6,660 nt of DNA, from contig DLXM01000091.1 in the NCBI GenBank assembly GCA_003448835.1, positions 3,546 to 10,205 of the forward strand. The letters run 5' to 3'. Made by a program: the position numbers and the translations under genes. Positions 1-6,660 of the stretch are shown piece after piece (positions within the stretch are counted from its first letter, which is position 1; the number at the start of each line of letters is the position of its first letter). The notes under the pieces were generated by a model. The model was not told the DNA's origin and did no database searches. It worked only from the letters and a program-made list of their open reading frames with translations. Origin of the DNA: Bacteroidota bacterium (GTDB lineage: Bacteria; Bacteroidota; Rhodothermia; Balneolales; HLUCCA01).

Positions 1-1054
1 TAATTGTACCGGTGATATATGTTCGTTGGACATCGCCCACAAAGGTATCAAAAGAATCCAAATTGACACTCTGACCATGGAAATCAAAACTGAAAGCACC
101 GCTTCTTGGTATCCTGGCAGTTATATTTCCGACTATTGTCTTAAGATCGACTAATTGATCAACCCTTCGTGCCGTATAATCAATATTTCCATTGGTACTT
201 TGTACTAATGTACTACCTCGAATTTCGTCAAGGGTTACATTTCCGGAAACAACTTTTATTCGTGATTCACCCTGAACATTATTGTAATTGATATTGCCAT
301 GAATAGAGTTTGTAAAAACAGTACCCTGATGAGAGTCAACCACAACGTCCCCGGAAGCAGTACTCAAACGGATAGTGCCCTGAGTTCTGTTAACGTGGAT
401 CTCTCCTTTGCTGGTTCGAGCGTCCATTTCACCACAAATTCCTGAAATTGAAATATTTCCTGCATTCGTTATCAAAGATGCATTTGATTCTTCAGGTACA
501 AAAACAACAAAATCAAATGCGGGTGTATTTGATGACCATGCAGAATTTTTTGTACTGATTACTTCTGCATAGATATTGTCATGTCTTTGACGAAAAACAA
601 AACGATAGTCATCTAAACGTTCCGACGAAAGTATCGCAAGCCCTCTTCTGGTAACATACATTTCAATTCTGACTTTCCCGTCATTACTCTTTTCTAATTT
701 AATTGATCCATTGTTAGATCGGATCGAAACAGTTGGGGTATTACGAACTTTAAATTCATGTACAGCATATGGCTCCTGTACAGTTGAAGTAATTCCAACA
801 TTCGGAATTGCATTCAGATTCCCTGAATTTTCTGCACCTCTGTTTGGTACTGTTTGATGATTCTCAAAAATTAATGGCTTATGTATAATTTGATAACTTC
901 TATTTATCGAAGTTATTTCAGATGTAGTTACTTGTAAAGCATCATCACGAAATTGAAAATCAGATTGTGAAAATGCAGAATCCGCAGTATTAATTAATAA
1001 AACTACAGCAAGTAAACTAATTGTTAACCAATGTTTTAAGTACATCTTTTTCAT
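1..1054 (-). CDS. Exported DUF4097-type beta-strand repeat protein, 3' end cut by the window edge
   Basis: An open frame of 351 codons runs from ATG at 1054 to the left edge without a stop, so the C-terminus is missing. An in-frame TGA at 1064-1066 rules out a longer N-terminus. Residues 1-29 look like a Sec signal peptide: Lys at 2, 3 and 7, a hydrophobic core at about 10-21, and likely cleavage near AFS/QS. The mature part opens with about 80 residues I do not recognise. Strand-rich segments follow: a first Gly-Ser-Ile turn near 116, the phrase FVVFVPEES near 185, and then regular short strands with GNI, GEI or GDV turns from 199 to about 311. This is the style of DUF4097 adhesin-like proteins, which are predicted beta-solenoids of unknown function. 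The mature protein should be periplasmic or surface located. No clear Shine-Dalgarno precedes the start, only an A-rich stretch. The gene lies 73 bp downstream of ppc on the same strand, with no evident functional link. Confidence 0.82.
   Translation of the reverse strand, partial: MKKMYLKHWLTISLLAVVLLINTADSAFSQSDFQFRDDALQVTTSEITSINRSYQIIHKPLIFENHQTVPNRGAENSGNLNAIPNVGITSTVQEPYAVHEFKVRNTPTVSIRSNNGSIKLEKSNDGKVRIEMYVTRRGLAILSSERLDDYRFVFRQRHDNIYAEVISTKNSAWSSNTPAFDFVVFVPEESNASLITNAGNISISGICGEMDARTSKGEIHVNRTQGTIRLSTASGDVVVDSHQGTVFTNSIHGNINYNNVQGESRIKVVSGNVTLDEIRGSTLVQSTNGNIDYTARRVDQLVDLKTIVGNITARIPRSGAFSFDFHGQSVNLDSFDTFVGDVQRTYITGTI
188..460 (-). repeat. Coding repeat: 18-residue solenoid rungs with glycine every 9 residues
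   Basis: In the translated DUF4097-type protein, glycines fall at residues 199, 208, 217, 226, 235, 244, 253, 262, 271, 280 and 289, eleven in a row at exact 9-residue (27-bp) spacing. Alternate glycines carry a GNI/GEI/GDV-like turn, so the unit is best read as an 18-residue rung with two half-turns. The next expected position (298) is Val, and the following turn glycine is at 309, so the register loosens after residue 289. The DNA is not closely repeated; only the protein pattern is. Confidence 0.8.
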
Positions 1055-1127
1055 AGTTTTTCGTCAGGATGTTATAACATACCCTTTTGGTACGAAAAAG
1101 CCACTTTAGAGTTTCAAAATCGCCCGA
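1055..1127 (-). promoter_or_regulatory. Gap between ppc and the DUF4097 gene, with nested inverted repeats
   Basis: This 73-bp gap is the 3' flank of ppc and the 5' leader region of the DUF4097-type gene. It contains a perfect 12-bp palindrome, ATGTTATAACAT, at 1069-1080. It also contains a pair of 8-bp inverted arms, 1057-1064 (tttttcgt on the plus strand) and 1092-1099 (acgaaaaa). The arm nearer the gene covers positions -3 to -10 relative to the ATG, where a ribosome would bind, so the arms could fold over the start in mRNA; alternatively the palindrome could be a protein-binding site. I see no GC-rich stem followed by a U-run that would act as an intrinsic terminator for ppc, and no convincing promoter. 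The role is inferred only from position and symmetry. Confidence 0.35.
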
Positions 1128-3929
1128 TCAACCTGTACTCTGCATCGCTGCGGCAATGCCATTTACACTAATGAATAATAACGTCCGGTAAGTGTCCTTG
1201 TTAATGTCAGGATCATTGTTCCAGCGTTGCATCATTTCAAATTGTAAGCAGTTGAGCACATCGGTGTATGGATTCCGTAGTTGGATAGATTTTTTTATAA
1301 CCGGATTAATGTCCATTAATTCTTTTTGACCACAAATTTGGTTGATAAATGACGATGAAAGGTCAAATTCTGTCAAAATTTGATCATGAATTTGGGTTGT
1401 AGATTTTTGCGCATACATTTTTGCCGTATCCAGGCTTGCGCGACCCATTTCACGTTGCGCATTATTTACAATCGCACGGAAAAAATCCCAATTTTTATAC
1501 AAAGATTGTAACTCAACCATGGTTATCGAATTAGAATTTATGGCATCCTCAAATGCACTTCCTAATCCATACCAACCTGGCACATTATAGCGGACCTGCG
1601 TCCAGGAAAACACCCAGGGAATGGCTCTTAAGCTATCAAAATCAACTTCATTTGATGACTTCCTTGAAATTGGCCTGGATGCAATAGGTAAATGACTGAT
1701 GTGTTCAATCGGTGTAACTGACGTATACCATTTCCAGAATGATTTTTGATCGATCAACTTCCGATAAGTTTGCATCGAATGTACTGATATTCTTTCCATA
1801 ACCTGAGCATACGTTTCATCCGGGGCATTTTTAACAGTTTTTAGGCCAATGTCACGATTGGCCGTTGCTTTGATCATTGCATTAACAACCTGTTCGAGGT
1901 GGCGATGTGCAATTAATTTATTCGCATATCGAAATGAAATTACTTCTCCTTGCTCTGTAAATCTGATTCCACCGGTATGACACTCCGGAGGCAATGCAAT
2001 AACAGCCTGATTTGCCCTACCACCACCACGTCCAACTGTACCACCCCTTCCGTGGAACAAACGCATGGTAATATTATACGATTCTGATGTCTGCGCTAAG
2101 TTCTTTTGAGCCTTATGCAAAGCCCAGTTAGCCATCCAGTAGCCACCATCTTTATTACTATCGGAATACCCGAGCATGATTTCCTGAAATTGTCCCCTTG
2201 CTGATAATAGCATCTGATAAACAGGATTTTCGTACAGGGATTTCATCAAAGTATGTGAACGTTCCAGGTCATCTATGGTCTCGAAAAGTGGAACAATGTC
2301 AACCATGCTTTCAATTTTCCCATTTTTATACTGAATGAGTCCGGTTTCTTTGCACAAAAGCATTGCTTCCAGCATATGACTAACATGATGTGTCATCGAT
2401 ATAATTAAACTACCTACTGAACCCGGATCAAAGGTGCCAAACTTTCGGATGAGATTAAGTGCACTAATAAAAGATCTCGATTGTTCGGTTAAATCGGCAT
2501 AAACTGGTGCAAGTGGACGAGGCTGAAGGAGTTCCCGTTGAAGTAACTCATTTTTTTCAGACTCCGACATTGTTGAATAATCATCAGAAATTCCAGCAAT
2601 ACTTAACAATTCAGCAACTGTAGAACCAAAAATATCTGAATGTTGTCGTATATCCATTGCACTTAAAGAAAACCCAAATGCATTAGCCTGGATTCGAATC
2701 CTACCTAAAAGTCCGTTTTGAGCTATCTGACCAAAACCGGAATAACTTAATGACTTGAAAATCAAGTCCAGGTCAGCACGGAATTGATTAATATTATATG
2801 AACTTTGTAAAGCTTGAAAGTTTGACTCATTTTGGTTCAATAAACTGGTACTTAAGCGTTCCAGCATGCAGTTTATTTTCAGTCTGTAATATTCATGCTT
2901 ATACGTTTCGGTGATTTTTTCAGGTAATGACAGATCTTTAATTTCACTATTAACGTTATCTTTGAAGAAGTCCGGTACCTTTGTTTGTCGGTCCGAAATA
3001 CTCAGTTCACGGCGTAAATCAAGTAATGATCTTCGATACAATTCAATCGCTGTATTATGTTGTTCAATCAGAGCGAATCGGGTTACATCCGTTGTAACTT
3101 TTGGATTCCCATCACGATCACCACCAATCCAGGTTCGATAACGAATGGGTGCTTTTAGCTGAATTTTTTCGCCATAAACATCCGTTGTTACATTTTCTAT
3201 TTCACGAACAATATCCGGTACGAGGTCCCAAATTGTTGAAATAAAGAAATACAATCCATTTTTTACTTCATCCTGAACCGTAATTTTGGAACTTCGAATG
3301 TCATCAGTATTTAACAATAAAACGATATAGTTGTAGATGGTCGATATGACCGTGTCATGCTCAAGTGTTGTTAAATCATTTCTGCCCAATTCAGAAAGAT
3401 TTCGAGCAATTTCTTTCTGGATATAAAGAATACTTCGTCTACGAGCTTCTGTTGGATGTGCAGTCAACGTAGGTTGGATATCAATTTTGTTCAATAAATC
3501 TCTGGCTTGATCAAAATCTATATTATTATCCTTTAGATATACGATAGCCTGGTGGATCGATTCCGCACGAGACATGCCCTCTTTTAAATTGACTTCTCTT
3601 TTTCGATTAATTCGAATGATCTCTTGTTGTTCAGCTTTATTGATCAAATGAAAAAAAGCTGTAAAAGATCGTAGTAACCAATCAAGTTGAGTAGTATTTA
3701 ACTTCTTCATATCAGCTAATATTTCATCGCGATAATGAACATTATCTGGCTGATACGAATCTTTAAATCTTAACCGAAAAGACTCTACAAGATTGTAAAT
3801 TTCATCACCGGCAAGTTCTCTGACCGCATGACCCAATAATTTACCTAACAAATTAACTTGTTTGCTTAGATCTTCTGATATCCCCATTCCTTCGGCCTGA
3901 ATCTCCAGACCTTTCCAAATTTGACTCAT
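1128..3929 (-). CDS. ppc: Phosphoenolpyruvate carboxylase
   Basis: A 933-residue cytoplasmic enzyme that carboxylates phosphoenolpyruvate with bicarbonate to give oxaloacetate and phosphate, refilling the TCA cycle. It is somewhat longer than the 883-residue E. coli enzyme. Family landmarks appear in order: an N-terminal helix with FFHLINKAEQ near 92-101; LTAHPTEARRRS with the catalytic His at 158; GGDRDGNP at 269-276; VPLFET with the probable metal ligand Glu550; GYSDSNKD with metal ligand Asp590 and Lys593; the glycine-rich catalytic loop FHGRGGTVGRGGG at 625-637 (His626, Arg628, Arg634); SRPISRK near 751-757; RAIPWVFSWTQ at 768-778; and SIQLRNPYTD at 881-890. All predicted catalytic residues are present. 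By hand alignment, two predicted aspartate-inhibition residues differ from E. coli: Lys773 becomes Arg830, and Asn881 becomes Ser931 in the C-terminal STG. The ATG at 3929 is fixed by an in-frame TAG at 3933-3935 and a good ribosome binding site. The gene is divergent from the patatin-barrel gene. Confidence 0.98.
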   Translation of the reverse strand: MSQIWKGLEIQAEGMGISEDLSKQVNLLGKLLGHAVRELAGDEIYNLVESFRLRFKDSYQPDNVHYRDEILADMKKLNTTQLDWLLRSFTAFFHLINKAEQQEIIRINRKREVNLKEGMSRAESIHQAIVYLKDNNIDFDQARDLLNKIDIQPTLTAHPTEARRRSILYIQKEIARNLSELGRNDLTTLEHDTVISTIYNYIVLLLNTDDIRSSKITVQDEVKNGLYFFISTIWDLVPDIVREIENVTTDVYGEKIQLKAPIRYRTWIGGDRDGNPKVTTDVTRFALIEQHNTAIELYRRSLLDLRRELSISDRQTKVPDFFKDNVNSEIKDLSLPEKITETYKHEYYRLKINCMLERLSTSLLNQNESNFQALQSSYNINQFRADLDLIFKSLSYSGFGQIAQNGLLGRIRIQANAFGFSLSAMDIRQHSDIFGSTVAELLSIAGISDDYSTMSESEKNELLQRELLQPRPLAPVYADLTEQSRSFISALNLIRKFGTFDPGSVGSLIISMTHHVSHMLEAMLLCKETGLIQYKNGKIESMVDIVPLFETIDDLERSHTLMKSLYENPVYQMLLSARGQFQEIMLGYSDSNKDGGYWMANWALHKAQKNLAQTSESYNITMRLFHGRGGTVGRGGGRANQAVIALPPECHTGGIRFTEQGEVISFRYANKLIAHRHLEQVVNAMIKATANRDIGLKTVKNAPDETYAQVMERISVHSMQTYRKLIDQKSFWKWYTSVTPIEHISHLPIASRPISRKSSNEVDFDSLRAIPWVFSWTQVRYNVPGWYGLGSAFEDAINSNSITMVELQSLYKNWDFFRAIVNNAQREMGRASLDTAKMYAQKSTTQIHDQILTEFDLSSSFINQICGQKELMDINPVIKKSIQLRNPYTDVLNCLQFEMMQRWNNDPDINKDTYRTLLFISVNGIAAAMQSTG

Positions 3930-3935
3930 CTTCTA

Positions 3936-3943
3936 ATCACCCC
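3936..3943 (-). promoter_or_regulatory. Ribosome binding site of ppc
   Basis: On the minus strand this reads GGGGTGAT, ending 6 bases before the ATG at 3929. The GGTGAT part matches the 5'-GGAGGTGATC type of sequence complementary to the 16S rRNA 3' end. It is the only clear Shine-Dalgarno sequence at the three start codons in this window. Confidence 0.65.
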
Positions 3944-4049
3944 TATGTATTTATTAATTCATCCCAACTGAGAAAATAACAATCATTACTCGAAGAAAAT
4001 TTTGCTAATTTCTATAATTCACTAGAATATACAACATCTCAGTGTAAAA

Positions 4050-4063
4050 TTGATTCTAATCAA
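4050..4063 (+). promoter_or_regulatory. Inverted repeat over the translation start region of the patatin-barrel gene
   Basis: TTGATT-CT-AATCAA is a perfect 6-bp inverted repeat with a 2-bp centre, ending 2 bases before the ATG at 4066. It occupies the place where a Shine-Dalgarno sequence would be, and no purine-rich binding site is visible. A DNA operator is more plausible than an RNA hairpin, because the 2-base loop is too small unless the innermost pairs open. It may also be chance in AT-rich DNA. Confidence 0.3.
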
Positions 4064-4065
4064 CT

Positions 4066-6246
4066 ATGGCTACTATTTCGAGACTTTGGGTCACAATTTT
4101 TTTATCATTATTAGTTACTTACCCGTTGTTTGCTTACCAGTCCAACACACCTGATACGACAACATCAGGTCCTAAAATTGGAGTTGTGCTCAGTGGAGGC
4201 GGCGCGAAGGGTATTATGCACATAAGCATATTAAAGGCAATGGAGGAAGTAAACATGCCCATTGATTTTATTGGTGGGACAAGCATGGGAGCTATAGTCG
4301 GTGGGATGTATGCTATCGGGTATTCAGCTGACGACTTGTACGAATTTGTTCGTGATGTGGATTGGTCAAATATGCTGACCGATCAGGTATCACGAAGATT
4401 CATCCCGATTGAAGAAAAAATGTGGGATTCCAGATACATGTTATCATTACCCATTATCAATAACAGAATTTCGCTACCAACCGGATTAATTAGCGGGCAG
4501 GAAATTTCTAAATTTTTAACCCGACTCACACTACCGGTTCATGACGTTGAGAACTTTGATGACTTTCCTATCCCGTTTGTTGCTATTGCTACTGATTTAG
4601 AAACCGGATTACCAATAATCATGAGAAATGGTTATTTGCCTGATGTCATGCGATCCAGTATGTCTATTCCATCGGTTTTTTCCCCACATAATGTAAATGG
4701 AAAAATATCGATTGATGGTGGTGTGGCAAGAAACTTTCCGGTAACTGATGTACTTGAAATGGGAGCTGATTACATCATTGGAATTAATGTATCATCTACC
4801 GGAGAAAGAGCGGATACATTAAGTAATATCGTATCCATCATGGAACGTACTATTAATTACCGAATCGTTCAAACGACGCTGGATCAAGCAAGACTTGTCG
4901 ATTATTTAATTCAACCGGATATCGGTGATTTTAATATGGCCGATTTCGACAATATCCCGGAAATTTTAAGACTTAGTAAAGAAGCAATTGAAGAATTTAA
5001 ACCAAGACTTAAAGAAATTGCCGATAGTTTAAATGCATTACGAAAACCAAAAGAAAAATATCGGTACTTACCCCCTGAAATAAATGAACTATTCATTCAG
5101 GATATCATTATCCATGATACAGAACGTACCCAGGAAAAAGTGATCTTATCCGAATTTAAAATCAAACCGGGCACCTGGGCATCCCCTGAATCGATTGAAA
5201 TGGGAATTGACAGAATATATTCACTTCAGTTTTTCGAGACCGTACGGTACCGTCTAGTCCCAACCGAAACTGGTACTATTGTCCATTTATATCTAAAAGA
5301 AAAACTGGATGACCAATTTCGTGTAGGTTTACGTTACGATAATCGACACAAATCTTCGTTACTTTTTAGTGCGTCATTCAGGAATACCTATAAACCGACA
5401 TCTACTTTACGTTTTAATATCAGACTAGGAGATGAAACTTATTACGATACACAGTTTTTTTATTATGTTGGATTTCGTCCTAAACTAGGAGTTTCAACCC
5501 GGGCAAATTTTTCAATAATACGTGACGATCTATTCGATTCCAATGGAAATATCTTTGCCAATGTTGAAACGGAATCGGCAAGAGCTGAATTTTGGGTTGG
5601 ACCCGTAGTTTCATCCATGCTTATTATGGGTGCAGGGATTAGAGAAGAGTTCTATCGATTACGCAGGATCGTCGGTAGTATTCCGGATGAAACAATCTGG
5701 AAAAACAATCACAGTTTTTTTGCCTTTTTATGGCTTGATACCAAGAATGATGGGGTTTTTGCTACTAATGGACAGATGTTCCGGGGTGATTATACTCAAT
5801 CCTTTAATTGGTTTGGGAATTCTGTGAAATTCAGCGAATACAAAGCCAAATGGGAAAATTATATACCAATTACGACAGGTGTTACAGGGCTTCTGAATTT
5901 TTATACCTCATTTACGTATGGAGAAGTCCCTTACCATCGCAAACCTTATTTGGGTGGTTATGACAACTTCCCGGGATTTTATAAAAATGAAATCATGGGC
6001 GATTGGCTGAAGTCCGCTCAGGCCGGTTTACAAATTGAGATGATGAGAAATAGATTTTTAATTGCAACGTATAGTGCAGGACAAGCATCAGATGTGAGTA
6101 AACTAGATACAGAGCTTTATCCGGTACTTTATGGATGGAATTTAACCGCAGCCGCAAAAACTGTAATTGGCCCCATTAAGATTGGCATAAGTGGTAGCGA
6201 AAGACACCAACTCCTTTACGATATCCGTGTGGGATTTGATTTCTAA
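4066..6246 (+). CDS. Patatin-like phospholipase with POTRA and outer-membrane barrel (PlpD-like, type Vd)
   Basis: A 726-residue exported protein, close to the length of Pseudomonas PlpD (about 728). Residues 1-23 form a signal peptide ending LFA before Tyr24. The patatin domain (about 36-325) shows the oxyanion-hole motif GGGAKG at 44-49, the nucleophile elbow GTSMG at 71-75 with Ser73, and the dyad Asp217 in IDGG; both catalytic residues are intact, so lipid acyl hydrolase activity is expected. A single POTRA domain follows at about 344-413, then a strand-rich barrel to the C-terminus with a terminal Phe suited to BAM recognition. The Omp85-type loop region has LGGYDNFPGF at 629-638, with Pro where many relatives have Arg. 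By analogy with type Vd proteins, the barrel sits in the outer membrane and the lipase is moved outward; a periplasmic lipase is also possible. The start is fixed by an in-frame TAA at 4057-4059. No Shine-Dalgarno is visible. Confidence 0.93.
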   Translation: MATISRLWVTIFLSLLVTYPLFAYQSNTPDTTTSGPKIGVVLSGGGAKGIMHISILKAMEEVNMPIDFIGGTSMGAIVGGMYAIGYSADDLYEFVRDVDWSNMLTDQVSRRFIPIEEKMWDSRYMLSLPIINNRISLPTGLISGQEISKFLTRLTLPVHDVENFDDFPIPFVAIATDLETGLPIIMRNGYLPDVMRSSMSIPSVFSPHNVNGKISIDGGVARNFPVTDVLEMGADYIIGINVSSTGERADTLSNIVSIMERTINYRIVQTTLDQARLVDYLIQPDIGDFNMADFDNIPEILRLSKEAIEEFKPRLKEIADSLNALRKPKEKYRYLPPEINELFIQDIIIHDTERTQEKVILSEFKIKPGTWASPESIEMGIDRIYSLQFFETVRYRLVPTETGTIVHLYLKEKLDDQFRVGLRYDNRHKSSLLFSASFRNTYKPTSTLRFNIRLGDETYYDTQFFYYVGFRPKLGVSTRANFSIIRDDLFDSNGNIFANVETESARAEFWVGPVVSSMLIMGAGIREEFYRLRRIVGSIPDETIWKNNHSFFAFLWLDTKNDGVFATNGQMFRGDYTQSFNWFGNSVKFSEYKAKWENYIPITTGVTGLLNFYTSFTYGEVPYHRKPYLGGYDNFPGFYKNEIMGDWLKSAQAGLQIEMMRNRFLIATYSAGQASDVSKLDTELYPVLYGWNLTAAAKTVIGPIKIGISGSERHQLLYDIRVGFDF

Positions 6247-6262
6247 GGGCTTCAATTATAAT
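6247..6262. other. Short convergent gap without a visible terminator
   Basis: Only 16 bp separate the TAA of the patatin-barrel gene (6244-6246) from the complement of the TAG of the amidotransferase gene (6263-6265). I see no hairpin with a U-run on either strand here or just inside the two gene ends, only a short ATTATAAT palindrome at 6255-6262. The two transcripts may therefore overlap at their 3' ends, or termination may be Rho-dependent. Confidence 0.5.
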
Positions 6263-6660
6263 CTAAACGGCAACCTCTTGCAATTCTTTTTGATTGATTG
6301 CATTCTTCAAGAAAGTTGGAATAAAAGCATCATAAGTAGCAGTTAAAAAATTGGGGTCTTTTAATCGATCGATCAGCTGATCAAATTTTTCTTTACCATG
6401 TCGATCCAGACTTTTCTCTCGGGTATGGTCTCTTGAAAAATGAAACAACATTCCCTCAGGATCAGCCTCGGGGTGAAATTGAGTCCCGATAATTTCATCT
6501 GAAACTCTCATTGCCATTACCGCACGTTCCAATGGAACATGGGGACGATCTTTTTCGATTGCCAGTATGCAAGCTCCCAATGCTTTTATATTTGTGGTTT
6601 TAGGTTGCAAAACCTGCCATTCTCGAAAATCTGCAGCATAAAATGGATCTGTCAGCTTTT
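6263..6660 (-). CDS. Class I glutamine amidotransferase-like protein, 5' part cut by the window edge
   Basis: The last 131 residues of a minus-strand gene, ending with TAG at 6263-6265. The frame stays open through the right edge; a TTG at 6608-6610 could be read as a start, but 16 more in-frame codons precede it (KLTDPFYAADFREWQV...), so the gene is almost certainly truncated by the window. The motif IGTQFHPEADPEGM contains the His-Glu pair (codons at 6473-6475 and 6467-6469) of the Cys-His-Glu triad of class I glutamine amidotransferases, enzymes that release ammonia from glutamine for transfer to a partner. The nucleophile Cys would lie upstream of the window and cannot be checked. After FHPE come 67 more residues, charged and mostly helical in appearance, longer than the short tail of many stand-alone domains. 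The acceptor substrate is unknown. The protein lacks any visible membrane segment and should be cytoplasmic. Confidence 0.85.
   Translation of the reverse strand, partial: KLTDPFYAADFREWQVLQPKTTNIKALGACILAIEKDRPHVPLERAVMAMRVSDEIIGTQFHPEADPEGMLFHFSRDHTREKSLDRHGKEKFDQLIDRLKDPNFLTATYDAFIPTFLKNAINQKELQEVAV

Larger units (their letters stand above)
3930..4065. promoter_or_regulatory. Divergent intergenic region with probable promoters for ppc and the patatin-barrel gene
   Basis: This AT-rich 136-bp region separates two divergent start codons and must hold both promoters if each gene is transcribed on its own. On the plus strand an exact TATAAT lies at 4013-4018, about 50 bp before the patatin-barrel ATG, but no good -35 hexamer sits at the usual distance upstream. 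A second weak option is TTGCTA at 4002-4007 followed 17 bp later by GAATAT at 4025-4030. For ppc on the minus strand I found only poor matches. If the organism is a Bacteroidota member, its major sigma factor would use a different consensus, so these hexamers are tentative. Confidence 0.4.

Noticed and set aside
1081..1127. Possible intrinsic terminator after ppc, from the CTTTTTCG stretch read on the minus strand
   Set aside because: No stable GC-rich stem precedes the short T run; only 3-4 bp of weak pairing can be drawn.
2911..3141. Plus-strand open frame of 76 codons
   Set aside because: It lies wholly antisense within ppc, whose protein motifs are clear, and its product resembles no known family.
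4911..5096. Minus-strand open frame of 61 codons
   Set aside because: It is antisense to the patatin-barrel gene, with no motif and no ribosome binding signal.
4097..5721. Three runs of seven T in the patatin-barrel gene (4097-4103, 5455-5461, 5715-5721) as possible phase-variation sites
   Set aside because: Seven-base T runs are common in AT-rich genes, encode ordinary Phe/Leu codons here, and the frame is intact; the tracts are too short for a convincing slippage switch.
5630..5827. Plus-strand open frame of 65 codons in another frame
   Set aside because: It is nested in the barrel-coding part of the patatin-barrel gene; its composition reflects a frame shift of that gene.
6373..6384. Perfect 12-bp palindrome GATCAGCTGATC with adjoining GATC sites
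   Set aside because: It lies inside the amidotransferase coding sequence and is explained by codons for Asp-Gln-Leu-Ile-Asp; there is no reason to call it a regulatory site.
6263..6610. A complete 115-residue protein starting at TTG 6610
   Set aside because: The frame continues upstream for 16 more codons to the window edge with sensible protein sequence, and the conserved His-Glu motif requires a longer N-terminal part, so it is a fragment of a larger gene.

Overview
This looks like an ordinary chromosomal segment from a low-GC, Gram-negative bacterium. It carries four protein-coding genes, two of them cut by the window edges. An outer-membrane patatin/POTRA/barrel protein, a secreted DUF4097-type repeat protein and weak ribosome binding sites together suggest the Bacteroidota/Balneolota (FCB) side of the tree. 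That placement is an inference from gene style, not a database match.

Layout: positions 1-1054 (minus) hold most of an exported beta-strand-repeat protein of DUF4097 type, whose 3' end lies off the left edge. It is open to the edge with no stop. After a 73-bp gap comes a complete phosphoenolpyruvate carboxylase gene (ppc, 1128-3929, minus). A 136-bp divergent intergenic region (3930-4065) separates ppc from a complete plus-strand gene (4066-6246) for an exported patatin-like phospholipase fused to a POTRA domain and an outer-membrane beta-barrel, the PlpD / type Vd secretion architecture. It converges, with only 16 bp between stop codons, on a minus-strand gene (6263 to the right edge) encoding the C-terminal part of a class I glutamine amidotransferase-like protein. 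That reading frame continues upstream through the window edge.

The genes do not form one pathway. PEPC makes oxaloacetate in the cytoplasm. The patatin and DUF4097 proteins belong to the cell envelope. The amidotransferase is a cytoplasmic enzyme of unknown substrate. The starts of the three genes whose 5' ends lie in the window are each fixed by an in-frame stop codon just upstream.

I saw no mobile element, CRISPR array, tRNA, rRNA or convincing intrinsic terminator, and no obviously new multi-gene system. The points most worth a second look are a strict 9-residue glycine ladder in the DUF4097 protein, changed residues in the predicted aspartate-inhibition site of PEPC, inverted repeats lying over the translation start regions of both envelope genes, and an altered Omp85 loop motif in the patatin-barrel protein.
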